Of a DNA stretch of 64,000 nt, positions 1-12,300 are shown in pieces. The stretch is from Trichoplusia ni (Eukaryota > Arthropoda > Insecta > Lepidoptera > Noctuidae). The stretch spans positions 6,944,001 to 7,008,000 of the forward strand of contig NC_039491.1 of assembly GCF_003590095.1 (NCBI RefSeq). Reading direction: 5' to 3'. Each line of letters opens with the position of its first letter. The first letter of the stretch is position 1. Position numbers and translations under genes: made by a program. The notes under the pieces are model-generated. The model saw nothing but the letters and a program-made list of their open reading frames with translations, had not been told where the DNA came from and searched no databases.

Positions 1-187
1 TGATGTTACGCTCAGGTAAACAGTTATAAAACAATTTAACACCAACAAACATAACTTGTACTATAATAAGTGCCCTTATTATAGAAAAAGTTCAGAGTTA
101 TATATTGACATCATTAGTTCTCTAGATGTGCTTGCTACAGTGACAATCTTAAAACTTTTAAAATAAATGTTTAATTGTGCTTTCTAG

Positions 188-371
188 ATTACTAGTAAAC
201 CTTACAAATCCAGCATTACTGCTGTATCGGGAGGAAGTACCAACAGAAAGGACTGCCAGACACAACTATCTCCAGATATTGAGTCATTTACAAGCTTATA
301 AAGAGGAAGCATTCACTAAAGTTGAGACATGGAGTATCTTTGCAAAGAAATTAGGAAAGATTTTAGAAATT
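188..371 (+). CDS. timeout: timeout exon a (first visible; N-terminal TIMELESS domain)
   Basis: Acceptor tttctag at 181-187, donor GTAAGT at 372. The first base completes a split codon, followed by LLVNLTNPALLLY and HLQAYKEEAF, both diagnostic of the TIMELESS N-terminal helical-repeat domain (visible residues 1-61). Bases 1-187 are intron with nothing else seen. The GTG at 177 is not a start; it lies upstream of the acceptor. The next intron (372-724) holds nothing recognised. Confidence 0.93.
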
Positions 372-3300
372 GTAAGTGTATATTAATTAGATGAAGTTAT
401 GAATCAATATTCATGTAGGCCTCTGAAAATTTTAATCAGATACTTCACAAGAAAAACTAAATAGAATGTGTCTATGATATCTTATTTTGCTATTGTAAAT
501 TTTAAGTATTAAATATGTAAAAAAGTATGAACATAGTGTGTAATATTGAACATCTTGATCAGGTGATAATTTTGTTATGAACATTTTTTTGTCTTTCATG
601 GCCTCCTTAAAATTAATGTTAGATTCGCATTACAAATAATTGATTTCATGATAAACCTCAGGGGTAAAGAAGTCACTAATTCAGAAAACATTTGTAATAT
701 TCATTTGTTTTTTTTTTATACAAGGATTGGACTGAAAGGGATGAAGATACAGGATTAATAATAGAAAGAATATTGATTCTAATAAGAAATGTACTGCATG
801 TGCCCGCTGACTTAGACAAGGAGAGACGCCCGGAGAATGATGCTAGTGTGCATGACCAGGTCAGTATTTACTAATAATCAAATTTTCCAGGTATTTAATA
901 AGAAGTACTTATACCATCTTTATTTTTGTTTAAAAACTACTTTTAGTAATAAAATGTGATAAACTAAAAAAAATACCAAATCTAACATAATACTCACATA
1001 AATCAGTTGTTTATAGAATTGTTTTAATTATTTGTTATAAGATTTTTAACCTTATTTAAATGTATGTACACAAGAGTACAGCTAAGTAGTTCTATTTGTT
1101 TAATACTAATACTAGTAAAGTTAATTTAATGATGGTCCATTAATAATATACAATAATAGATAGCATAAATCTATAAATGGTACTTTTACATACAAACTTT
1201 GGTTACAACAATAGCCAAAAAAATTGTCGAGTTTAATATTTAAAACGCTGACCTTTAGATCAAACATAGTAATTTTCCTAATTTAATATATGAATGTTGC
1301 ATAAAATATAAAGGTACCAAAATCCATTTAAAAATTATTGCATTTGAAATATATATCTAGTAATAATGGAATACATTATTAAAAAAAAAATGTTTTAGGT
1401 ATTATGGGGCCTAAATCAATCAGGAATCTTAGACATAATCCTGTACATGTCTTCGGAAAACGAAAAGCAGTATTTCATGCACATTCTTGAGATAATATCT
1501 CACTTGCTGCGAGAGCAGAATCCAAGTAGTCTAGCTGATGCCGCATTACAGAGGAGTGTTGACGAAAAACTCAGAGATGATCAAGAACTGCTGACTATAA
1601 GAATGTCAGAGAATAAACAAAGGATTCATAAAATTAAACAGTTTTCAGGAACAAGGTAATAAAACATTAAGTTCCAAATTGCGATTATCTGCAACTTTGT
1701 TTTGTTAATAACATAATGAATAAAAACATTTTTGGACTTCCACTACAGACCGTCTAAATTTCAAACATTTTTTTTTTTCATAGACCATAGTGTATTAATA
1801 CTATTAATGTATTGTATTGTTATAGTGACAATAGACAATACTTTACAAGCAAGTTGTCCCTTATTATTATTTTTCCAATTAATGCATGGTTATTGCAGAC
1901 ATTCTCGTTTCGGCGGCACATACGTGGTACAAAACATGAAGTCCTTGTCAGACAATGAGATGATTTGCTTGAAACCTTTAAATAAAATATCGAACTTGGA
2001 TTTTACTGGAGGCAAGAAGTCTAAGCTAGTCAAACCAAAAAATCGAAGACCTGTGGAGAGTGGATCATTAGAAAGGCGATCAGCATTTGCTATAAGGTAA
2101 GTGGGATTTCTATACTCTGTTTTTTAATTAAAAATAAATGAAATAACATCTTACAATTTATATTTTATTGCACTCAATTTGTTATTTTGAGTAGATATGA
2201 ACAAATTTAGCATTCATTCTTTTTTTATTTAAAATTATCTTTTCTGGACTCATCATTTGCGGTACTGTCGGCTTTTTTTGTGATGAAAAGCTGATTTTAC
2301 ATATCCTTAGATATTAAACTACGAACTACCCAATTAAATCTAATTCCTTTGAAAGATTTGTCCATAAAATTTTAGTTACGCAGCACCTTCACATAAGTTG
2401 TATTCATATGCACGATTATAGCTACATGTCCATGCTAAACAATTTCCAAAGTACGAAATATACTAAAAACTTTGTTCCATCCTCAGGTTATTTCTCAAGG
2501 AATTCTGCATAGAGTTTATAAACAGCTCTTACAACCCACTTATGCATTACGTAAAAGACGTTCTAGTTAGAGCAAAGGCTCAGCAAAATGATGAGTCATA
2601 TTATTTATGGGCGGTAAAGTTTTTTATGGAATTCAATCGAGGCCACAATTTTCAGGTTGGCTTAGTAAGGTAAGATTGTCTTTGTTTTATATATTTTGAA
2701 GAGGTTTTAAAAAACGCCTATTGCTTTGCTTTTAAACTCTTTTTATGCTTTTGTCATAGCTTCGTCATCTGTTATGGTTCTTAACTGAAGCATCAACGAA
2801 ACTGTCGTAATATTAGACTGGATTTATGTACCTTTTAGAAATACGGGGTTTGAATTAACCCGCGGAAATCTGCATTAAAACTTACCGAAAAGTCTACATA
2901 ATAATTTTACACTTACATATTCTCGTAGGGACTTAGGGCAGTTTCTTTTAAACGTTATAGAAAAATTGCTAAAAGATTACATGACGTGTACATTGGCCCA
3001 ACAAAGAAACCCTCCCTCGATGATGTAGATCGTTCAACCAATATTAACTTTAAAGATCTGTCTTGTCCTTGCGTCCTGCCGTAAAGGAAAAAACCTCGGA
3101 AGATACCATCAAACGTAGTTTATAACTGCAATGTTCTCGTATTTTTTTGTCCTTAAAAGTATAAATACTGAAGTTTTAAATTTATATTAAAATATCATAA
3201 CTTACTACAAAACTTGAGTTACACAACGACCTCCAAAAACCATGACGTCAAAAATATTCTCTCGTACATCCAAATAAAAGCATCCACGAATATCGAACAA

Positions 3301-6300
3301 ACATGATTCATAAATCAACAATTACTTGCAATAATCGTTGTACAATGTAGATAAATTAGGTAGGTACTTAATAAAGATATTAATATTACATGAGTTAATG
3401 ATCTTGTTCCGTAATAAACCTTATTCTAAGAAATAAAAATATAAAAATAGCCCGTTGTTGGATTGAACCCATTCATACTTAAATTCAAAGACTTGTAGTA
3501 TTCAGAAGCAGACTCGGCATGCTTCAGGGAGCAAGCCTTTGAGCTATAAGACCATTAAATTTAGGCATTATGATTTTTATTGAAATTTGTCGGAATTTCC
3601 TTTTATATTTATACTAGATGCTGCCACGTGTAAAGCTTGAGAAGGCCTTGAATAACAATTCTTTATTTAAACTCCTTTTATTCTGATTTCTTTCGAGTTC
3701 TTAAAACAATCTAAATCGATTGTTTTTTATCGATTAGTTTATTTGAATCCGGTTGCGCCTTATTATGCTCTCATTTATCTAAAATTGCTGTTACTGCCCT
3801 AAATTATACAATGTCTTATAATATAAATATTTTAATACATTAAGAAACCTCTTTTAGCGAGACGATGTCAGTCCCTATGTTCCATTACGTACAGCAGCAA
3901 ATGGAAAAATACTATGACATGATAAAAGTTGAAAAGAAAAAGTATACATCGTGGGTAAGGAGGCTACACTTAGCCTTAAGAGCTTATAAAGAGTTGCTCA
4001 ACACCCTTCTAGCAATGGACAAAAGCTCGGATCCGACCGTTAAGGAATCAGCGAAAGTTTTAAAGAGCAATATTTTCTACGTATTGGAATACAGGGAATT
4101 TATCCTCTCTACCGTTCTAAATTACGATGAAAACAAAATGCCGAGGTCAGTAACTTCAAATAATCTGTGACCATACGACAGTTCTTTTCTATTGTTCCAT
4201 ATTTGAAATGTTTTCTTTTTTCAGATCGTACTTAGTGGACTTAATGGAAACAGTTCATTTGTTTCTGAAAATGTTGGAACATTTCTGTAAGAAAACTGGG
4301 CTCGTTGTACAAAAGAAAGTCAGGAAGAAGAAATCAAAGCCTAAAAGTAAGTTTTTTTTTTCAAATATTTAACTTCTTACTTGTTGTTTGTACTTAAAAA
4401 TGTTAAAAGAATCGATCGTATATTTTCTTTGTACGTTCAAGCTAAACATGTGATGATTTCTAAGTTCCGTTCACAAATACTAAAATACTAAAATTACTTA
4501 TATCTAATGCAGCATAATAAATAGACAGTTAAAATTTAAACAAACCACCAATGGAAATACTTACAATAGCCATTTGCCTCCACAAAACAAAATAATAAAA
4601 ATGTATTATTAAATACACGATTACGGGATCCTTCATGCGCGAGTTCGACTTGCACTTGGTTGGCTTTTATTTACATTCGTACTTAATAATTGCCAAGTTT
4701 AAATACTGGTGAAATCAGAATAGCCTTCGTCGGCCATTTGTGATAAACTCGTAGCGTGTGCAATGTGGTGGTAACTACGATAGGCGAAGTCATGAATCAT
4801 GCCGTACAAGTACAGAGGAAACATAAACTGGACAGTTGTAAAAATGTTTACTACGTTAAATGGAGGTATAATATAGTATAGTGCGCAGTAAACGAAATGC
4901 TTTATGATTTTAAACACGTCTCGTGAAATATAGCGCCGTGTAATAACTATAATATTGCAATAAGACGTCTTTGCTTGGAAAAAAGTATTTGTAAAATACT
5001 CGTGTCCGTATTTAACAAAATTTATGTAAACATATTTGGTAGGGCCTGAAATAGGTCTAATGCTACTTTGTGATTACCGTGGACCTTTCCAAAAATATTA
5101 TGGAAAAATAAGGCATCGCTTACTTACCAAATACATTTTTTAGTTAACCAATCTATTCAATTAAAAAAATCACATTGTTCGTCAATCAACATTCTAACTT
5201 CAATTGAAGTGTGAGTTAATTGACGGATTATTTACCTTTACAAAAACCTGGTATCTATTGAAACGGCTTAATGAACCCTATCTGCAGCTTATATCGAAGA
5301 ACAAATAGGAAACTAGTCCACCACTCAATAGTTATACGTACCGGAATGTTATGCAAAGGCAGACCTCTCGACCTACTGTCGCAGCTTGCCCCAGCTTTTA
5401 CGAGAACTCAATAGGCAATAACAGGCTTACGCTCACTACCTACCTAAGCTTGCTATCGCCATTTACAGCGTTAGTTTTCTGACGACCTACCACGACCTTT
5501 AAAAATAATATTATTGCAGTTGTAGAAACGTGACATCGTAATGCGGCGTATAGCGGCATCTCTCTTTAACAACAATATTATTTTAAAAGATGGTAGTAGG
5601 TCTCTTGCTGTTTATTCTATGATAAGGTAATATGCTTAGATAACGAGTATCCAAGTATTAATGATCAAAGACTGCTACCAATAGGCTATCAGAAAACTAT
5701 AGAACTAAGCCCTTTGTATTAGGGCTGTGATTAACGATACTATTCGCTAGCGTTAGGCCTGATATTATTTCCACTCTTTTCTTGGATTAATTGTACTGGA
5801 AATCTACTGACTGAAACTTCTCTGATTTTTCAGCTGTTTTTCGGATCTGTAAGCGTACTAGATATATTTATCATCTAGGGATACTTATTTAATTAATTAA
5901 AATCTACCAATCATTTAAACTAACTTAAACAAGAATAATTTGCATAAGTACATGAGCTGATGTTAAAGTATTCAGAATTACAATAGTAACTTTAAAAAAT
6001 TCACAGATTCCATTACTTTACAAATTTTATTGAATTGAACATACCAAGAAATGTCCATTTAAAAAAACAATCATGAAAATCGGTTCAACCAGTCGCAAGT
6101 TATGAGGTAACAAACATAAAAAAAAATACAGTCGAATTGATAACCGCCTCTTTTTTTTGAAGTTAATAAACCGCTTTAACTCAAGGTCGTGGCTCATCAA
6201 CTGACAATCTGCCACACACTGGGCGGTACCGTCCTTAAAAAAAGTAATTACTCTTCATCATTTCCAAATGTGTGATGCAAGGGAAGAGCTTTCCCTTGCA

Positions 6301-9300
6301 TCACACATTACGCGTACGTTGATGTGTCTGACGCAGTCTTGTCAGCCCCGTTAGAAATATATTTTTATATATCCATTAAAAACCCCAGGGCGAAAAAATA
6401 TAAAAGACTAAATATAATAAATGAGTTGTTGTGGAACGCCTTTGTTTGAGAGCTGAAAGGGTTCTGACCTTAACAAAAATAGCCCTTATTATTTACTGTC
6501 GCAATTATATACCTAAATGCCGACAACTAATTCAAACTTTTTATTCTACTATTATTAAAAAAAATCTATAATTTCAGTTATGAATGCTTCATCTAAAACT
6601 TCTCTTGTAGAACACAGTAGTTATGATGTAAAACGTCTTGAACTTGATAAAAATACCCGTTATTATTTACGTACCAATTATATCAATGCCAACAACTAAT
6701 CTAAACTTTATTTTTACTGATAGACAAAATTTTGATCTATAAAATCTGTAACAGTTTCTGGAAAACCTATTTCGTAGAACGCAGTCTGACGTCAAGCGTC
6801 CCGAAATAAAGCTGAAATTTTCGTTGTATCTTTATTTAATTGTGTGTGATTCGATTGATACATGACCTTTAAAGGTTACGTTTGTTCCATCTTTTACTGC
6901 GAATTGGTTTGAAAGATCGTTTTCTCGTGAATTACGTGACAAATACTGACATCTATCAGTATTTACTCTGTGACGTCTACAACGTATAATACGTTTTTCA
7001 CTTTTATTTATTGAAACAACAAACTACATATATATATATTACCATACATACACCATATATACATATACCATACATATACCAGAAGCCATTTAAAATTTTA
7101 TCAGAATTGCTCCTGCAGTTTTAGCCTCTAAGAGTACCTAACAGAGATACATAGACCCTCCCAACTTTCGCCAGTAGAATATTGTTACGGGAGTTAATTA
7201 AATGTTTCTATTTACACTATATTACAGAAAAACTAAATATTTCAAATCTTATCTTTTCTTTTTTTTCTTTACTTATTTTCTTTCTCATCGTCGTATCGAC
7301 TTAAATTAACGAAACTAAAATTGTTATACAGAACCAAAACCTGTCCAAAAGCCGAAGGCCGTGCCTACTGCAGCGTGGGAGGAAGTGCGGGCGCAGCTGG
7401 CGGTAGTGCTGACATCCAACGACCACGAACACGCTCCGCCATTCGACGCCGCCTCTGACGTGCCTATAGACCAACAAAAGTACGTAATAGTCATACAATT
7501 CGAACGATACTTTCATACAGAGTGAGCTAAGAGAGAGATGAAAGATGTAATAATATTCCTTTAACAAACAAAACCGTACAACTGTCTTGAAATCGAAACA
7601 ACTGAGCTACTATTTCACATTAAATAAAAAAAAACGACACAATCCCACTCCAGCTCTGAGGTAACAAACATAAAAGCAAACAAAAAAGTCTACTAGTTTT
7701 GAAGTTAGTTGTAAAGGAAATTAATAAAAAAAGTAGGTTACATAGCTACATAAGTTAAAGTGATACAAACTCAGACTAACACACAACAAGCATATTTTTG
7801 ACAATAAATGTATCTATTGCAGTCCCGCCCCTGAATTCAGTTTCAAAGCGTTTCATAATAATATATTATCTAGTGATCTATTATATATTCATGACTATAT
7901 TCATATCAATAAACGGTATAACGTCCATACTTGCATAGATACGCTAAGTACCTACTGTAAAGCTCACTCAATGCGAAATTTAATGCGGCGGTGAAGTTTA
8001 ACGAACATTTTATTCCTTTTTAGAGAAATCTGTATGAAGAATATTCAAAAATCGCTGAGGGGATACAAATTCGAAAATGCTGTCGGAATGTTTAGAGCTG
8101 CAAGGTATGTAATAACTTACTTTCAGACTATTAACACACCAGCATATAAATAAATGACATTGATTTTGGAAATATTTATTTGAATTCGTTCAAAATTTTA
8201 CTTTTCGAGTAAAAGAGTAGACTGAATTTCATTCTTTATATTTACCTAAAAGTTCAGAAAAAAAAAATTATTCTATTAAATTTTATCACCGTCTTAGAGA
8301 AGTGTGGCCTGAAGAAGGTATATTTGGAACTGAAGGCATCACGGAAGATGAGGAACTTACAATGCTTGAGACAGTCTATAACGCCGATCTAGGAGTAGAA
8401 GAATCAGGTAAGCACCATTTAAAAAAAAAACCTTACTTGTACCTAGGGTCCCCTTGAGGGATCCCGAAATACAAGTATTGGTCTATGTCCTGTTGAATTG
8501 ATATGTTTTCAAGCCGCTTAGTAAAGTTCTACGACTTAGTGTCATAGTAGAACGCGTGCAGCGGGGATGCAACCCGCGACACGCCTTACGCAGTGGGCTT
8601 GGAGCGGTAATCTAAGCCACTCGGCTATCCGTGCTGTCAAAAAATGTATTTTACCTTAACTTGTTTTACCATTCTTTGGTCTATACGTAGTCGGTATGTA
8701 CCTAGGTATTAAAGTGTGCCCTAATCACGCGCTACTAGTTCATGGTTGCACTTGTTACCTAAATCCCCGTTTCCCTTTGACGATATAGTTGGTCGGTAAA
8801 AGGCCCAACTTTGGTAGCGCGCTGTTATTATTAAAGTTAAACAATTTTCTCGCCGGCCACCATATTTTTGGGTTAAATTATGCAGCTGTAGGTATTTTAA
8901 TGGATATTTTGGTTGCAGAAAACACACAGGATGTTGAGGAAACGCAAGAGAATTCTGAATATGATGATGAAGGTACGTGCATATTGTGATAGGTCATGTA
9001 CTGTTATCTTACATTCATTTTGACTGCAGTTTGAGAACTGAGTTGTTTTTATGGACTTCTTTGATCGCCGATTAAACCTAAAGGCAGTTAAATGTAGATT
9101 AGATTAGATACTTTAATTAGAAGTTCTAAGTATACTTCTTAAAGACATTTACATCCACCTGCCTTCTTACATCCACCTGCATTCATTAATAACTCACGGT
9201 CGTATTTAAATTGTAGAGGAAGAAGAAGAACGACAAAACACAGCCGTTGTAGAAACCGACTTCGATTTCCAAGACTTCGTAATAAGGTAATTATACATAA

Positions 9301-12300
9301 CGAATGTATTTTTAACAATATGTATGTACACGTCACAAAATAAATAATATATAAAAATAACAGTTGGTCTTATTAGAAAAAAAATGTAAGGAATGTTACG
9401 TTTTATATCAATTTCTAGCTCTTAATTATAAATGTTATAATATCGTGAAATTATAATTGGGCCTTAGAATATACGTAATTAATAACTTCGATTATTGCAG
9501 ACGGTGACGAAGGGTTGGGATCTGGGTGCTTTTATTGTAATTTTACATTAAAAAAGTACTGCTTGGAACTCTAATTTGAATAAATGGTTTTTGATTTTGA
9601 ACCCTAAGTGTATCTAGTAACTATACAAAAATCAGATGTAGTTTTTTAAAGTTAAAACGCCAAATTACAAAACAACAACAAAAAAATTACAATTCATGTA
9701 TTTTTGCTACCAGGTTCTGCAACCCACGTGTAGTAAGCGCTTGCGTGTCACTTCTAGAGCAATTCGAAAAGAACTTACCTCACACGAACCACAGCATCAT
9801 CAAGATGCTGCACAGGATAGCCTGGGACTGTAAGAGGCCCTCCATGATGTTCCAAGCTTCACTGTTCGTCATATTTCAAAGGATACTTGACAATCGACTG
9901 CCACAATTCAAGGTAAAGTAAAACTTGTTACTTATCTCTACCATGGAACATAGGAAATAGGGAAATGCCTCTAATTACAGTAGTACTGGAGTTAAGGTGT
10001 CGCTTTCTTATATATTCTAATAAATAACATTTTTTTTTTCGCACGGCTCCATGTGAATGTAACCTTAGTGACTTGCAGTGACTTTACTACGGTGCCAGTA
10101 CTAAGAAAACAGATTTATTTTTGTACAACTGTCTTGTTACAATCGCTCTCACACAGCGCCGCGCACGAATTCATTGAAAGAGTTTCATTTAATGACTGAT
10201 TCCAATATTTTTTTTTCCTATCTCCTTAATACATACAAACCTCCGCACTAGGTATTAATTTCTTGAATCGGGGTCTTTACAAAAAGTTAAGTCAAATACA
10301 AATAAACCCAGACTCAAACAACCATTCGTGGATCACAAAAATGCTTGTCCTATGCTGCGATAGACGCACATTGGGTTTAGCGAGATGACCTATACCACTC
10401 GGCCATCAGTGCTGTCGAACATAGAACAATGAGAATTATATATGTAGCTAAAATTGATTGACAAGTCGTGCGCACCGGGAATCACTTCCTTCTTCTTCTG
10501 TGACCAATGATCACTACAATATATGTACATTTATACAGTAAGAGTATATGTTTGTGCGGTAATTAAAGCTTAGTATGTCGTAACTCGTAATTATAAGTAC
10601 TGTGAAGCTAACACTGGTGGTATTTTAACTATGTATTTTGTGACTTTATTACATAAAATAGTTCTTATTTTTGTTTGTTAATTTACCTTAACTATTAAAA
10701 ATAATGTACAATCATGATTTTTATAATTATCTTTTATCAAGGCGTTCTCTTACAACCGTTTTGTACTAAAAAGTTGCGTTGCGTTTTGATTATTATTTAT
10801 TCAATTGAGATATGATTTCACGTCAGCAAATAAACACTTCCTCATTAATGTCTCTTCGCGTTTTGCTAGCCATTATCAATTTAAGAACATTAGCTCTCCC
10901 GTATTCTTATCTGCAATTAATTTAAAATGGCGAACTTCCTGCAATGCGGTATTTTTTATTAGCACAAAGTATATTAAAATTGAAGTAGAATTAATTAGTA
11001 AACCTCAACCCGAGGTCTAGTAATTAAATATTCATTACAGTCTTAAGCTCTTCCCGTTCATAAAACGTATTAATCTAATTGAATATATACTTTTCTAAAA
11101 TCATAATTAGAAATGACGAATTAATATTTTAATAGGACTCTCGGCATGTTAAACCAAACTAGCTCTAAACGACGCCTTTAGTTCAGTATTGACAGATATT
11201 AATACAGTACTTCTAAAGATGAAAGCAATCTTACGACCACATATTCAGCAATCCTCCTAATAGCGTATCTTGTTTCTCGGTCCCTTTGATCGTAATACCA
11301 ATTAACTATTGCTTTAATCGAGTACCTTTTATTCTCGCTCATATTGTATTTACTATAACAAAAGTTACTTTGTTTGTTCCACTTTCATAGCTCGAGTGTC
11401 CGACCGATCTCCATTAAATTTTGCATACAATAAACTGTGACAGTGATCCCGGTAGATCGAGTAACTAGGAGGGAAAACTCTTTAGGGATGCGAATAAGAT
11501 AAACTTGAAGTTATTCCATGTGGACAAAGCTGCGTGGGATGCTTGAACTAAATAAACAACCGCGTTAGTGTATTGCGGCTCGCTAACGAAGTGACGCAAG
11601 ATCTTATGTAAGAAGTGAAAACAACGGGAGAGTAATTTCTACGTAGGTTGTATATTTGTACTATATTCGAAAGCAAGATGGTCGAGTGGTTGAGGGCACC
11701 ACGCCAAACCCACTGAGTGTGCCGTGTCGCGGGTTCAATCCCCGCGTGGATCAAAACTTTATGTGGTCGAACGAATGCTAGTCCTGAGTCTGGGTGTCTT
11801 TGTGCATGTGATCTCAATGTGTGTGAAACCCCCGCTTCATAAAGATTAAATTCCTTACTGTGAGAGAAGAACTAAAACACAAAAAATAGAATTACGATAA
11901 CATTTAACTGTCCTTAAATATCAGTTGCATTTTTCCTATTTTCTTGAGACACACAAAAATTACATAACAACACTAGATCCTTCTCGTATTGTACGTTTTG
12001 TATCGAAAAAGGCAGTCGGGGCCTGTTTGGAAAGTCAGTTTCACGCGTGACAGAACACTTCGTGCAGACAAAGCATACCGAAGTTCTAGTCTAGTATCGT
12101 CGACATTGGCGCTAGCTTAGCTCTCGTGATCTCGCTCCGATACCTAACTCAATTATGTATAGTAAAGTTCAGTACAGAAATCGTAAAAGCTAAAGGCACG
12201 TGGCTAGCGCATGTTACTGCACTAACGCACGGCGAACATGCGAGCTCATAATGGACAATAACCAACAGATGCAGACATCATTTACCTTATATTACCTAAT

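Larger units (their letters stand above)
4347..7331 (+). other. timeout intron 7
   Basis: A 2.98-kb intron. It holds an imperfect palindrome (5181-5224), a minus-strand copy of the ACCGACTTC repeat family (about 6040-6168), a perfect 19-bp hairpin (6267-6309) and an AT/ACCATA-rich simple repeat (7028-7082). The rest is AT-rich with no gene. Confidence 0.85.

Noticed and set aside
177..187. Possible GTG start of a short protein before the first visible timeout exon
   Set aside because: The acceptor tttctag ends at 187, so these bases are intron, and the protein clearly lacks its N-terminal part, which lies left of the window.
1189..1210. Similarity between ACAAACTTTGGTTACAACA here and a near-identical string at about 13283
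   Set aside because: Only about 18 bases are shared and the flanks do not align, so chance or a very old fragment; not enough to call a repeat.
1732..1898. Long open frame running into exon d
   Set aside because: The first 55 codons are AT-rich intron; homology to TIMELESS begins exactly after the acceptor at 1898.
6267..6309. microRNA precursor
   Set aside because: The stem is only 19 bp with a 5-base loop and no lower stem, too short for Drosha processing.
11671..11760. Candidate functional tRNA gene (good box A and B)
   Set aside because: The sequence does not fold into a complete cloverleaf, and it continues into a SINE body shared with other copies.
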